Assembly (NCBI GenBank): GCA_903892415.1
Contig: CAITIQ010000369.1
Span: 1 to 64,000, forward strand
Direction of reading: 5' to 3'
Length of the DNA stretch: 64,000 bases
Source: an uncultured delta proteobacterium
Lineage (GTDB): Bacteria; Myxococcota_A; Polyangia; Polyangiales; Polyangiaceae
A model generated the notes under the pieces. It was not told where the DNA came from and searched no databases. It was given only the letters and a program-made list of their open reading frames with translations. The translations under genes and the position numbers were made by a program. Shown here in pieces: positions 17,568 through 26,800 of this stretch (positions are counted from its first letter, which is position 1; every line of letters starts with the position of its first letter).

Positions 17568-18373
17568 CCGCCGAGGACCTCGATTCCGCGCAAGGCCATC
17601 TGAAAGTGATCGGCGTCGTAGCCGGCGCAATCAAACGCACCTTGGTGATTGGCGAAGTGATGCTTCGCTTCGAAGCACATCCAAGGCTCGTCATCCGGCA
17701 CGCTGTAGGTATCGTTGAGGCCGGCGCTCGAGTGGGCTGCTACAGCGCCATCATTCGTATCGTTGTCGAAGAAGTCGGGGACGCTGCCCGTGTACCACCA
17801 CTCGCGATAGCCCCCGATGCTGTAGAAGATGTTGCCGTTCGTATCGTCGTGATTCCAGGCGGAGCGGTGATCGGTCGGGCTGATGTGCGCCGCGAGTTCG
17901 CAGCTCAGGCCCAAGGTGTCCCCGAGCTGTGCAAGCGAGCCGCCGGATAGTTCACTGCCGCCTTCGTTGCTCGACGCGGTTAGCACCCAAAGGATGTTCC
18001 AGCGCTCCTCCTCGTAGGTTGCGAGCGTCTTGGAGATGACGGCAGCGCCGTTGGAGTAGCCGTGCAGGTAGCACCAGTTCTCGTCGGTGCAGGAGCGGTC
18101 GAGTTCGCTCTTCAAGTCGAAGACCGCCTGCGCCATGCTCGAGCGCTGATCAACCTTGGCGTCGATGCTGTCCACATCCGACCATTCGCCGAGCGGTACG
18201 CCGGTCTTCTTTCCGCTGGTCCAATCGGTCGAACAAATCCCGCCAACGTGAATGAACCGCGGGCGAGCGCCCTGGAGCTGCTCGCTGTCGGACTCACCAT
18301 CGGAAGGCTCGAGAGGCTCCTGGGCAACGCAACCAGCGAACACCAGCGCAAGCACAAGTCTCGTCAATTTCAT
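17564..18373 (-). CDS. Putative secreted alpha/beta-hydrolase lipoprotein
   Basis: A 269-residue exported protein with a lipoprotein signal (LVLALVFAGC, lipidated Cys15). The mature part starts with an RPRFIHVGGICST strand. A nucleophile-elbow-like GYSNG motif follows (YLHGYSNGAAVISK), then an Asp-rich region (DFFDNDTNDGAVAAHSS), and a late His in AGYDADHFQMALRG. This order fits a lipase/esterase Ser-Asp-His triad, but overall similarity is low and activity is inferred. Several Cys (CSTDW, CTDENWC, CFEA, CAGYD) could form disulfides. GGAGGT lies 10 bases before the ATG. The stop overlaps the start of the next gene, so the two are coupled. Confidence 0.7.
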   Translation of the reverse strand: MKLTRLVLALVFAGCVAQEPLEPSDGESDSEQLQGARPRFIHVGGICSTDWTSGKKTGVPLGEWSDVDSIDAKVDQRSSMAQAVFDLKSELDRSCTDENWCYLHGYSNGAAVISKTLATYEEERWNILWVLTASSNEGGSELSGGSLAQLGDTLGLSCELAAHISPTDHRSAWNHDDTNGNIFYSIGGYREWWYTGSVPDFFDNDTNDGAVAAHSSAGLNDTYSVPDDEPWMCFEAKHHFANHQGAFDCAGYDADHFQMALRGIEVLGG

Positions 18374-18390
18374 CGGGAACGACCTCCAAT

Positions 18391-18407
18391 CGCTAGACTA
18401 ACTAGCG
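18391..18407. promoter_or_regulatory. Perfect inverted repeat upstream of the lipase-like operon
   Basis: CGCTAG and CTAGCG flank ACTAA, giving a 17-bp palindrome 18 bases before the ATG of the hydrolase-like gene. It may be an operator or an mRNA leader hairpin. Just beyond it (about 18418-18445) the sequence is AT-rich, a plausible promoter. The rest of the gap to 18588 shows no gene I can support. Confidence 0.45.
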
Positions 18408-18588
18408 GTCAGTAGATCGGGATACTTAATAAAATCAATTGTTTGCGTGTGTGTTGGCGCGCCACACTGTGGCTGCATCGCGCGGGTCGAAGACGATCCA
18501 GTGCACGCGACGCACGTGCGCTTGACCATGCTCGTTGCTCGGGACTTCTGACAATGATTCCGCGGCCAAGGCACCAGCGGATAACGCA

Positions 18589-19944
18589 TTAACGACGGCG
18601 GAACGCTGCGAGAAAAAATCCGTCGGTACCGTGTTTATTCGGTAGCAGGCGAAGCGCGTGATTCTCGGCGACGAGCTCCTTGGGCAGGGTGCCTTTGAGC
18701 GGGAGGGGCTCCAGTGGCTCGGTCTCGAGCAGTCGTTCGATCACCTCTTCGCACTCGGCTTTGAGCACGCTGCAAACGGCGTAGACCAGCGTCCCTCCCG
18801 GGCGCAACAGCGAGCTGGCTCGCTGGGTGATGGCCAGTTGCAGCGCCGCGAGCTCGATCAAGTCGGCCTCTTCACGATGGAGGCCAATCTCGGGACGCCT
18901 GCGTAACGTGCCAATACCGCTGCACGGTGCATCGACCAGAACGCGGTCAAAGCTCTCGCGGGTGAGCTCTCCAATGCCGACGGTGAGGTCCAACGCATGC
19001 GTCGCCAGTTGGGACTTGGCTTGTCCTCGAGCGATGAAGGCAGCGAGCTTCGCGGGGTACTTGTCGACCAACGTGACGGTGCCGTTTGGACCGACTTGGT
19101 GCGAGAGCAGCCAGGATTTATTGCCTCGACCAGCACAAGCGTCGAGCACGGACTCTCCGGGCTGGGCACCGAGGGCTAGCGCCACGAGCTGTGCGCCCTC
19201 TTCTTGCACGATCCAATCCTGCTCAAAGCCGGGCAGACTGCGCGGGTGCGCAACAGCGCGCGCGATGATGCCGTGGGGCGAATAGTGCGTGGGCTCAAAG
19301 TGCTCGGCAGCCGGCTCGTCACCGTCGTCTCGGCCGGGCGCGGCCGCGCGTAACCGCGCGAGGATTGCCTCGCGTTCGCTCGCGTTGCCTACGGCGAGAT
19401 GCAAAGGCGGACTCTCGGCTCCGGCGGTCAAAAAGTCGAGCGCTTCACGCCTGCCGAGTGAGCCTCGCAGAGCGCCTTTCAGCCAGCTGGGCGTGCTCTC
19501 GAGGATGGTCTTCTTCGGATCGGGGCGGCCCTTTTTCTCGATGGTGAGGGCATGCGCTCGAAGGATGGCGTTGGCAAAGTTGGCGGGCTTTTCCCCGATC
19601 AAGCGCTTGATGCCAGCGACGCCCTCGGACACGGCAGCAAACACCGGGATCCGGCTCAAGAAGGAGATCGAATAGAGCGCGATCAGTAGGTGTGCGCGCG
19701 CCTCGTAGTGATCGATCAAGGTGCCACGCGATGAGAGAGAGCGACCGGTCTCCTCGAGGTAGCCCTGCATACGCAAGACGCCGTAGGTGAGCTCGGTGGC
19801 GAGCCCTGCCTCTCGTACGTCACGCTCGCCAGCTCGTTGAATCTCGGCGTCCAGCACGGCCGCGGCGTGCGCTCGATCTTCCCAAACACGTGTGAGTACC
19901 CGGGCTGCGATTGCGCGCCCACCACTGTTTAATGCTTCCGTCAC
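18589..19944 (-). CDS. rsmB: 16S rRNA m5C methyltransferase RsmB-like (NOL1/NOP2/Sun family)
   Basis: A 451-residue RNA methyltransferase expected to methylate C967 of 16S rRNA. The N-terminal NusB-like RNA-binding helices (ARVLTRVWEDRAHAAAVLD, ELTYGVLR) are followed by a short PUA-like link and the SAM domain. The SAM-binding VLDACAGRGNKSW, the catalytic-site DAPCSGIGTLRRRPEI (motif IV) and AVCSVLKAECEEV (motif VI Cys) are all visible. The N-terminal NusB part favours RsmB over RsmF. The start shares 4 bases with the end of rseP, an unusual but clear coupling. Confidence 0.9.
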   Translation of the reverse strand: MTEALNSGGRAIAARVLTRVWEDRAHAAAVLDAEIQRAGERDVREAGLATELTYGVLRMQGYLEETGRSLSSRGTLIDHYEARAHLLIALYSISFLSRIPVFAAVSEGVAGIKRLIGEKPANFANAILRAHALTIEKKGRPDPKKTILESTPSWLKGALRGSLGRREALDFLTAGAESPPLHLAVGNASEREAILARLRAAAPGRDDGDEPAAEHFEPTHYSPHGIIARAVAHPRSLPGFEQDWIVQEEGAQLVALALGAQPGESVLDACAGRGNKSWLLSHQVGPNGTVTLVDKYPAKLAAFIARGQAKSQLATHALDLTVGIGELTRESFDRVLVDAPCSGIGTLRRRPEIGLHREEADLIELAALQLAITQRASSLLRPGGTLVYAVCSVLKAECEEVIERLLETEPLEPLPLKGTLPKELVAENHALRLLPNKHGTDGFFLAAFRRR

Positions 19945-21611
19945 CGGGTTAGCTCCTCGACCTGTCCTTGGATCACTTCACGTCTGCGCTCGAGGTCATT
20001 TCTGAAGGCCACACCCATGAGCGCGATCAACATGAGCATGCCCACAAGACTTGCGATCTCTCGAACGCGTAGCGGTAAGGGACGTCGCAGCAGCGCCTCG
20101 AACAGAAAGAACAGCAGATGCCCGCCGTCTAAAACGGGGACGGGCAGCAGGTTGATCAAGCCGAGGTTGATCGAGATCACCGCCATCGCCCAAACGAAGT
20201 AGCTGACGCCCTTCTTTCGTTCTTGTCCGACCACGTCGTAGACGGTGATGGGACCTCCCAGCGTAGAGAGGCTGACCTTGCCCTCCGAGATGCGGACGAT
20301 ACCAACCACGATGAAGCGAGCCACGTCGTAGCTCTCTTCACAGGCCCGCACGAAGGCCGACTGGATGGCGCGCGGGCTCTCCACTTCGGCCTCCGAGACG
20401 ATCGGTGACCAATTGCGTGCACGCAGTGAATAGCGCGGACGCTCTTGGCCGTAGTCGTCGAGGTAGAGCTCTTCACGAAGCTTGATGACGCCGATCTTGC
20501 GGGTGCCCTGCCGCTCGAAGGTCACGGTGTGCTGGCGATCCGGACTGCGAAATAGCAGCTCTTCGAAGGTGACCCAGCCGGGGACCTCGGTATTGTCTAC
20601 AGCGACGATTCGATCGCCCGGCCGAATGTCGGCCTTGTACTCGGCTGAGCCTTCGGGGACGGCATAGATGTAGAGGTCCGCGCTCTCGATGCCGGTTCGT
20701 TGCAGGGTTGTGCCAGTCGCGACATCAGGCGTGAGCGCTGCCACCCCCGATTCGAACACCGAGAGCTCCGCCATCTTGCCGAGCGCGTCGGGGACTCGGG
20801 TGGGACGCAAATATCCGACGGGGATGGTCTCACCGTGATTGTCGGAAAGCGCCGCGTCCAGATCGGCGTAGGAGCGGACTGGTTTGCCGCGCACCTCGAT
20901 CACGACGTCGAACGTACGCAGGCCCGCGCGGTAGGCCGGGGAGTCTGTGCGGGGCACGCCGACGACGGCCGCGGGCTGATTGGGAGCGACGCCGATTTCC
21001 CCGACGACGTCCACGAGCTCGAGCGGGCGCTGGATGATGCGCTCTTCGGGCGTGACCACGACCTCGACGCGCTCGCGTCCGCGAAACACGCCGAGCTTGA
21101 GATCCCGACCGGGGCTCTTTTGAATTGAACGCCGCAGCTCCTCAAAGGTGTAGATCGGCTCACCGTCCACCTCGAGGATGCGGTCCCCTGGGAACAGCTT
21201 GCCGTCTGCGGGGTGTCCAGGCGCTACGAAGCCGATGGTGGGCGCGGTGCCTTCCTTCTCCCCGACCAACACTCCGAAATAGAGCAGGATGGGAAACAGC
21301 ATGTTCATCGCCGGCCCCGCCAACACGATGATGGCGCGCCTGTAGATGGGCTGCGCCTCGAAGGTGCGCCCGCGATCCTCGGGCAGGACGCGTTCTTGGC
21401 GCGTTTCCTCGAGCATCTTGACGAAGCCGCCAAGAGGCAGAATGCCGATGCAGTACTCCGTCTCTCGGCCGCGAATCCGAATGATCTTTGGACCAAAGCC
21501 GATGGAGAAGGTGAGCACCTTCACGCCGAAGATCTTCGCCCACACAAAATGGCCGAGCTCGTGCACGAAGATGAGCACGGAGCAGAGCAGGGCGAAGTAG
21601 ATCAGGTCCAC
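19941..21611 (-). CDS. rseP: Site-2 intramembrane metalloprotease RseP-like with three PDZ domains
   Basis: A 556-residue inner-membrane zinc protease of the RseP family, which cleaves anti-sigma factors or remnant signal peptides. The active-site HExxH (His17, Glu18, His21 in VHELGHF) sits in the first membrane helix. The second half site is NLLPVPVLDGGH in the C-terminal membrane part. Between them I count three PDZ-like domains, centred on APGHPADGKLFPGDRI, SPAYRAGLRTFDVVIEV and GSAEYKADIRPGDRIVAV, against two in E. coli RseP; this explains the extra length. rsmB follows with a 4-base overlap. Confidence 0.92.
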   Translation of the reverse strand: MDLIYFALLCSVLIFVHELGHFVWAKIFGVKVLTFSIGFGPKIIRIRGRETEYCIGILPLGGFVKMLEETRQERVLPEDRGRTFEAQPIYRRAIIVLAGPAMNMLFPILLYFGVLVGEKEGTAPTIGFVAPGHPADGKLFPGDRILEVDGEPIYTFEELRRSIQKSPGRDLKLGVFRGRERVEVVVTPEERIIQRPLELVDVVGEIGVAPNQPAAVVGVPRTDSPAYRAGLRTFDVVIEVRGKPVRSYADLDAALSDNHGETIPVGYLRPTRVPDALGKMAELSVFESGVAALTPDVATGTTLQRTGIESADLYIYAVPEGSAEYKADIRPGDRIVAVDNTEVPGWVTFEELLFRSPDRQHTVTFERQGTRKIGVIKLREELYLDDYGQERPRYSLRARNWSPIVSEAEVESPRAIQSAFVRACEESYDVARFIVVGIVRISEGKVSLSTLGGPITVYDVVGQERKKGVSYFVWAMAVISINLGLINLLPVPVLDGGHLLFFLFEALLRRPLPLRVREIASLVGMLMLIALMGVAFRNDLERRREVIQGQVEELTR

Positions 21612-21674
21612 GGTTCGTCGGTCTTTTGAGCAGCTGTTAGAGCCGCTCTCATTCCCATGGTCGCCCGCGCGACG

Positions 21675-22937
21675 CTACCCTCGTGATGCTGGTCTTGGAG
21701 CCAAAAGGCGAACGAGCGCGGTGATGATGACGCCAGCTCCAACGCCGACCGCGGCCCAAACCAGCTCACTCTTGTTCGAGCCCAGCAGGAAGGTCAACGA
21801 ACCCACGGTGCCGAGCACGGGGATTAGCAGACCAAACGGCACGCGAAAGCGAGATTGCGTCCCAGCCTTACGCAGGATGGGCACTGCCAGGCAGGTGAGG
21901 GCGTACTGCACGACCACGGTGACGTTGGAGAAACCCACCAGCTCGCGGTAGGTGAAGAAGGCCCCGAGTACGGCTGTGAGTAAGGTGGTACCCGCGATCG
22001 CGAGGTGCGGCGTTCCGAAGCGAGGATGCACGGCTTGGAGGACCTTGGGCAGGTCTCCGCCCTCGGCTAGCGCCTGCGCGTAACGCGGGCTGCCGAGGGC
22101 GCTCCCGGCCGAGAAGCCGCCAACGCTGACGATGCTACCGAGCAGGACGAGGCCGCCGATCAGTGGCCCAAACGAACGCGCGGCGTCCACCAAGGGCGTA
22201 TCCGACTCGGCGCTGATCTTGGCGTACGCACCGACCATCACTCCTTGAACGACCACGAACAGGAGCGAGGCAAAGAGCAGTGAGCCAACGGTAGCGAGCG
22301 GAATGGCGCGCTCGGGATTCTTGGTCTCCCCAGCGGGGACGGGCACGACCTCAAATCCTTGAAGTGGGAACAGCGCCAGGTAGATGCCGTTGGCTGTGCC
22401 TGCCACGCCGAGCTCGACGTGGCCCTTCAGGTTGTTCGTATCGAAGTGACTCACCGCTGCGACGACGAACAAGGCGATTGCACTCAGCTTGCCGACGGTC
22501 ATCAGGTTGACCACCGCTGCTCCCGGCTTCACGCCCACGTAGTTGATCGCCCCAAGTAACAGGATCACGGCCACGACCACCACGCGATAGAGCGCATGGT
22601 TGGCCAAGCCAGCGAGCGCGACGAACTGCGTGACGTTGGCTGCAAAACTTAGGAAGGCGTTGAGAAAACAAGCCCAGCCAACCACGAAGCCGATGTTCCT
22701 GCCGAAGGCCGCGCGCGCGTAAAGGTAGGGACCGCCTGTCTGATTGTGGGAGCTCGCCAACTCGGCGAAGCAGAGCGACACCGGGATGAGAACGAGGGCG
22801 CAGCCGACATAGGCTAACGGCGACCACGCTCCCATCGAGCGGGCCATGTCGTCGGGCATGCTGAACACGCCCGAGCCGACGATGGCGTTGACGCCAATGG
22901 CCAAGACATCGAGCAGCGTGAGCCGACGGGCGAGCAC
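21675..22937 (-). CDS. APC-family amino acid/amine permease
   Basis: A 420-residue integral membrane transporter with about 12 hydrophobic segments. The N-terminal RLTLLDVLAIGVNAIVGSGV is the typical unwound first helix of the APC superfamily. CFAELASSHNQTGGPYLY matches the conserved helix 3 region. The exact substrate cannot be told. The frame is open to 23021 but that part lies inside the upstream Lon-like gene. A GTG at 22937 puts the first helix about 10 residues in, as is usual, and lies 16 bases after the Lon stop with GAGGAA ahead of it. Same strand and closeness suggest cotranscription with the protease. Confidence 0.88.
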   Translation of the reverse strand: MLARRLTLLDVLAIGVNAIVGSGVFSMPDDMARSMGAWSPLAYVGCALVLIPVSLCFAELASSHNQTGGPYLYARAAFGRNIGFVVGWACFLNAFLSFAANVTQFVALAGLANHALYRVVVVAVILLLGAINYVGVKPGAAVVNLMTVGKLSAIALFVVAAVSHFDTNNLKGHVELGVAGTANGIYLALFPLQGFEVVPVPAGETKNPERAIPLATVGSLLFASLLFVVVQGVMVGAYAKISAESDTPLVDAARSFGPLIGGLVLLGSIVSVGGFSAGSALGSPRYAQALAEGGDLPKVLQAVHPRFGTPHLAIAGTTLLTAVLGAFFTYRELVGFSNVTVVVQYALTCLAVPILRKAGTQSRFRVPFGLLIPVLGTVGSLTFLLGSNKSELVWAAVGVGAGVIITALVRLLAPRPASRG

Positions 22938-22953
22938 AGCGAACCGCGATTCC

Positions 22954-25266
22954 TCAGCTGTGATTGCGCCGCGGTAGCAGCGTTTCGTGGAAGCGGGCCA
23001 GCGTCGCTTCGACGTGCGCAAAGACTGTGTTGGGTGCAGGGTTGATCGGCTCGCCTGCAGGCACCCCGGTCAAGAGCTCAATGCCCTCCTCGACCGACTG
23101 AATGGCGTAGATGTGAAACATCTCGTCGGCGATGGCTTGCACGACGTCCGAGCGAAGCATCAACGCGTCCACGTTGTTGGCCGGGATCAGCACGCCCTGC
23201 GTGCCGGTGAGACCGCCCTTCGCTTGGCATACGTCGAAGAAGGCCTCGATCTTTTCGTTGAGCCCGCCGACGGGCTGGATGCTGCCGCCTTGATCGACGC
23301 TGCCGGTGACTGCGAGGTCTTGTCGCAGCGGCAGCCCAGAGAGCGCGGACAACAGGGCGTAGAGCTCACTCGAGGAGGCGCTGTCACCATCGATCGCCTC
23401 GTAGGTCTGTTCGAACACGAGCGAGGCGCTGAAGGAGAGCGGCCTGCGTTGAGCGAAGCGAGCGGCCAAAAAGCCGTTGAGCACGAGCACACCTTTAGCG
23501 TGGATCGGACCGCTCATCTCCACTTCACGTGCGATGTTCATCGGCCCCTCGTGACCGGGGTACACCACCGCGGTGACGCGGCATGGGCGGCCGAAGGCGA
23601 TGGGACCGTCGGAGAGGACGCTGATGGCGTTCACTTGGCCCACGATCGAGCCGCGCGTCTCGATGCGAATGGTGCCGTTCGTCAGCAGCTCGTGAAGCGC
23701 GTCACGGAACTGACTGCCGCGACGCTTGGCACCGTCGATCGCCGAGACGACGTCCTCAGCGCTGACAGTGGCCGCTTTGCGACGCACTGCGAGATAGGAG
23801 GCCTCGGTGGCCACCTCAGCAATCAGCCCCAAGCAGCTGGTCACCTTGGACTGGCTCTCCGCGAGCCGACCGCCGTGAAAGATCAACTCGCGCACGGCGC
23901 CGCGAGAGAGCGGAAGCAGCCGTCGTTGTTGAATCAGCCCAGCGAGGAACGGCGGGTAGGCGCGCGGCGCTTCGTCGAAGCCCAAGGTGGGTTCGAAGCG
24001 CGCTTGCACCTTGAACAGCTGCGAAAACTCAGGGTCGGCGGCGTGCAGCTCTTGGAACAAGCTAGGCCCTGCGACCAGAATGACTTTGACGTCGATCGGG
24101 AAGGTCGGAAACAGGAGCTCCTCGGCCGCACCTCGGTAGTACGACGGATTTTGATCCGGAACGATGAACTTACCGGAGAGCAAACAGGCCTTCAGATGCT
24201 CGTACAACGTCTCGTTCTTCAGCAGGGCGTTGGCCGGCAGAATCAGAAAGCCGCCGTTGGCTTCATGCAAGGCGCCACCCACGGCGAAGCCTGGCTCGGG
24301 CGGGAAGGCCGCGTCCGGCGGCGAGTGACTGCGCCCGAACAACGCTGCCAAGGTCGGATGCGTCACCTCGACGACGGGCGCGCCGCTGCCCGGCGTGTGT
24401 TCGGTGAGCAAGGTGGGCACGACCACGCCGCGAGACAGCCCGACGGGCTCTTCTCCACCGGGTTCATCGAGCGATTGGTGGAGGCGTGAGATGACCGCCG
24501 CTTCCAAGCGGGAGATGAAACTCGCGAGCTCTCCCGTGTTCTCGTACTTGGCGGCGACCGGGGCGAAGTGGCCTTTCACTGCATCCGAGAGAAAGGCTTT
24601 GATCCCGCCTCGCAGCTCGGATTCAGCCTCCTCGTGAAGGTCGGTGAGCTTCGACTCGAAGTCCTCGACGGCGCTCTTCACCGCCTCCAGCGTTTCATCG
24701 CTGGGCGTCTCCTCGGACTCCCCGCGCCGCAGCTCGATGTCATCCCCGGTCCGTTCGACGCTGAAGCCGTGAGAGCCGACGAGCTCGGCTAGCTCGGCCT
24801 CGAGGCGCGTCTCTTCACGGCGGGTACGCCGGGCGACGCGCGTTTGCGCCTGCTTGAACCGCTCACCCTCGGTGGCTGAGTGCACCGACTCCACCAGCTT
24901 CAGATAAAGCGCGTTCATGGATTCAACGCACTCTTTGCCCTGCGCTGCGGGAAGAAACAGCGCCTTGGGCTCGCTCGGCCGATCCGGGTTGGGCAAAAGC
25001 AGCAGGTCATCGGGAGTTTCCCGCGTCTGCGCGATTCTCTCTGCCGTGGCGCGCACGCTGAAGGTGCGACCCGCGCCCGAGTTGCCAACGACGACCACAT
25101 GAAAGCGCGGTTGTCTTATCTCCAGGCCGAATTCGAGCGCTTCGAGCGCGCGGTCTTGAGCGACGACGCCTGTCGAGGGCGTGACGTCCATCGTCGTTTC
25201 GAAGTTGAGCAGGCTCTCGTCGAGCTGCTTACGGCATTCTTCGGTCTTGAGCTTGCGGCCAGCCAT
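22954..25266 (-). CDS. Lon-family protease with AAA domain (LonB/YcbZ-like)
   Basis: A 770-residue cytosolic Ser-Lys protease. The N-terminal ATPase region begins with GVVAQDRALEALEFGLEI and a Walker-A-like VVGNSGAGRTFS in which Arg replaces the usual Lys. A long charged coiled-coil-like insert follows (about residues 130-240). The middle holds sensor and lid elements (AVGGALHEANGGFLIL). The proteolytic domain has Ser629 in AIDGDSASSSELY and Lys672 in GGLNEKIEAFF. Their 43-residue spacing equals that of E. coli Lon. The architecture matches the Lon-related group of E. coli YcbZ/LonB and not classical LonA. ATP dependence is uncertain because of the Walker change. Confidence 0.9.
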   Translation of the reverse strand: MAGRKLKTEECRKQLDESLLNFETTMDVTPSTGVVAQDRALEALEFGLEIRQPRFHVVVVGNSGAGRTFSVRATAERIAQTRETPDDLLLLPNPDRPSEPKALFLPAAQGKECVESMNALYLKLVESVHSATEGERFKQAQTRVARRTRREETRLEAELAELVGSHGFSVERTGDDIELRRGESEETPSDETLEAVKSAVEDFESKLTDLHEEAESELRGGIKAFLSDAVKGHFAPVAAKYENTGELASFISRLEAAVISRLHQSLDEPGGEEPVGLSRGVVVPTLLTEHTPGSGAPVVEVTHPTLAALFGRSHSPPDAAFPPEPGFAVGGALHEANGGFLILPANALLKNETLYEHLKACLLSGKFIVPDQNPSYYRGAAEELLFPTFPIDVKVILVAGPSLFQELHAADPEFSQLFKVQARFEPTLGFDEAPRAYPPFLAGLIQQRRLLPLSRGAVRELIFHGGRLAESQSKVTSCLGLIAEVATEASYLAVRRKAATVSAEDVVSAIDGAKRRGSQFRDALHELLTNGTIRIETRGSIVGQVNAISVLSDGPIAFGRPCRVTAVVYPGHEGPMNIAREVEMSGPIHAKGVLVLNGFLAARFAQRRPLSFSASLVFEQTYEAIDGDSASSSELYALLSALSGLPLRQDLAVTGSVDQGGSIQPVGGLNEKIEAFFDVCQAKGGLTGTQGVLIPANNVDALMLRSDVVQAIADEMFHIYAIQSVEEGIELLTGVPAGEPINPAPNTVFAHVEATLARFHETLLPRRNHS

Positions 25267-25300
25267 TGGCCGGAAACCTACGCAAGAATGGGTCTGCCGG

Positions 25301-25762
25301 CTACCGCCCAGTGCGTCGCCGCACCGCTTTGGGCGCAGCGGCAGCGAGCGCGATCAGATCCGCTACTGCGTGACCGTTCACGGTCAGCCCATCGATGTCC
25401 GCGTCGGTGATCGCAACCCCGCGTAAGTCGACGTTGTTCAAGCGGGCTTCGCGCAGCGAAACGTCCTCGAACGACGCCTTGGCGAACTTGACGTTCTCGA
25501 AGCTCGCGTTCGAGAGGTCCGCGTCGTTGAGCTCGAGCTTCCGGCCGTCGGCGTTGTTGAGCGCTGCTCCCCTCAGGGAAATGTCGTTCATGCGTGCTCC
25601 CTCGAAGGAGACGTCCTCGAAGCTGGCCGCCGCGAGCGACACGTCGCAAAAGGATGCCTTTTCGAGCAGGGTGCCTTCGAAGCGAACAGGCTCCGTCGAA
25701 CGACGTGCGCTTGCAGCTTTTTTGGGCTTGGTCGAGCGAGCCTTGGCGCGGGGAGTAGCCAT
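25301..25762 (-). CDS. Pentapeptide-repeat protein
   Basis: A 153-residue protein with a basic N-terminal tail (about residues 1-22, Lys/Arg/Ala rich). About 18 five-residue repeats of the A(D/N)LxX type follow (SFEDVSFEGARMNDISLRGA, ALNNADG, LELNDADLSNASFENVKF). This predicts a right-handed beta-helix. Some such proteins mimic DNA and protect gyrase, but most have no known job. The C-terminus is again Arg-rich. It lies 34 bases upstream of the Lon-like gene on the same strand and is divergent from the hydrolase gene. Confidence 0.88.
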   Translation of the reverse strand: MATPRAKARSTKPKKAASARRSTEPVRFEGTLLEKASFCDVSLAAASFEDVSFEGARMNDISLRGAALNNADGRKLELNDADLSNASFENVKFAKASFEDVSLREARLNNVDLRGVAITDADIDGLTVNGHAVADLIALAAAAPKAVRRRTGR

Positions 25763-25833
25763 GGGTCGAGGTTACGAGGTTGAATGGCCCGCCACGAGTG
25801 ATTCTTGGCCTTCGGTCGTGCTATGCGCTGCGC

Positions 25834-26664
25834 GTGAACGCTCCGCTGCTCGCTCATCAATGGGTTCGTAATGCGAAAAGCTCACCCGAGCGCGTGCTGT
25901 TGATGCTGCACGGCGTGTTCGGCATGGGCACCAACTTTCGTACCATCGCCGGCCGACTCTGTGAGCAAAACCCAGGTTGGGCGGTCGTGCTTGCCGATCT
26001 GCGCGGCCACGGTCAATCCCAAGGGTTCTTGCCACCTCACACGCTGCCCGCCGCCGCGGCGGACGTGCTTCGGCTTGCGGGGACCTTGGAGTTGCCTGTG
26101 CATGCGATTGCTGGCCACTCGTTTGGTGGCAAGGTGGTGCTCGCCACGCTCGCAGAGCAACCCGGCTGGGTTCGAACCGCGTTCGTGCTCGATTCAGATC
26201 CGGGCGTTGCGCAATACGATGCGGCGAGCTCACTGGTTTTGCGCGTGCTCGAAGCACTCGAGGCGCTACCGACGGTGCTGCCGAGTCGGGAGTATTTTCA
26301 AACGGAGCTCACGGCGCGCGAGTTCCCCTCGGCGATCGTTGCGTGGTTGGCGATGAACGTGCGCCGAGATGGTGACTCGTACTCGTTGCGACTCGATCTC
26401 CCAGCGATTCGCTCTCTGCTCGAGGACTACCGCACGCGCGACTACTTCCCTTTGCTCGAAGAGCATCCGTGTGGCGCTTTGCACTATCTGATCGCCGGCA
26501 AAGGCTCGGCACTTGGAGCGGCATCACAGGACCGCGTTATGGCGCTAGCCGCGCGTGGTCAGCTCACGGCCCATACGTTAGTGAACGCTGGGCACTGGCT
26601 ACACGTCGATGATTCGGAAGGCGTTCTGAAGCTCCTTTCTGCAGGTCTGGCTGCAACGCGCTAA
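25834..26664 (+). CDS. Alpha/beta-fold hydrolase (YbfF-like esterase)
   Basis: A 276-residue cytosolic esterase-like hydrolase. The oxyanion region (LLMLHGVFGMGTNF), the conserved LADLRGHGQS, the nucleophile elbow AIAGHSFGGKV, an Asp in FVLDSDPG and the final His in LVNAGHWLH are in the expected order. The substrate is unknown. A GTG at 25834 (protein MNAPLLAHQW) is chosen, since upstream codons overlap the promoter region of the divergent pentapeptide gene; no strong ribosome site is visible. The 136 bases after it contain no recognisable feature. Confidence 0.85.
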   Translation: MNAPLLAHQWVRNAKSSPERVLLMLHGVFGMGTNFRTIAGRLCEQNPGWAVVLADLRGHGQSQGFLPPHTLPAAAADVLRLAGTLELPVHAIAGHSFGGKVVLATLAEQPGWVRTAFVLDSDPGVAQYDAASSLVLRVLEALEALPTVLPSREYFQTELTAREFPSAIVAWLAMNVRRDGDSYSLRLDLPAIRSLLEDYRTRDYFPLLEEHPCGALHYLIAGKGSALGAASQDRVMALAARGQLTAHTLVNAGHWLHVDDSEGVLKLLSAGLAATR

Positions 26665-26800
26665 GCGCAAGCCGCAGGTTTGGCCTCAGTAGCGTGTGCG
26701 CCATCGTGAGCGCGCCTGCTCCTGCTGCATACGTCGCACTGGCAAGCTGCTTCTCGTGGGCCTTTCTTTGCTCGGCGGAACTATCTAGCTTGGTCATCGC

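Noticed and set aside
18398-18589. A 63-residue minus-strand frame between the lipase-like gene and rsmB
   Set aside because: It has no ribosome site and its translation reads like intergenic DNA; it is treated as promoter region.
22987-24489. A 500-residue plus-strand open frame across the Lon-like gene
   Set aside because: It is a shadow of the protease coding strand, with Arg/His-rich translation and no start signal.
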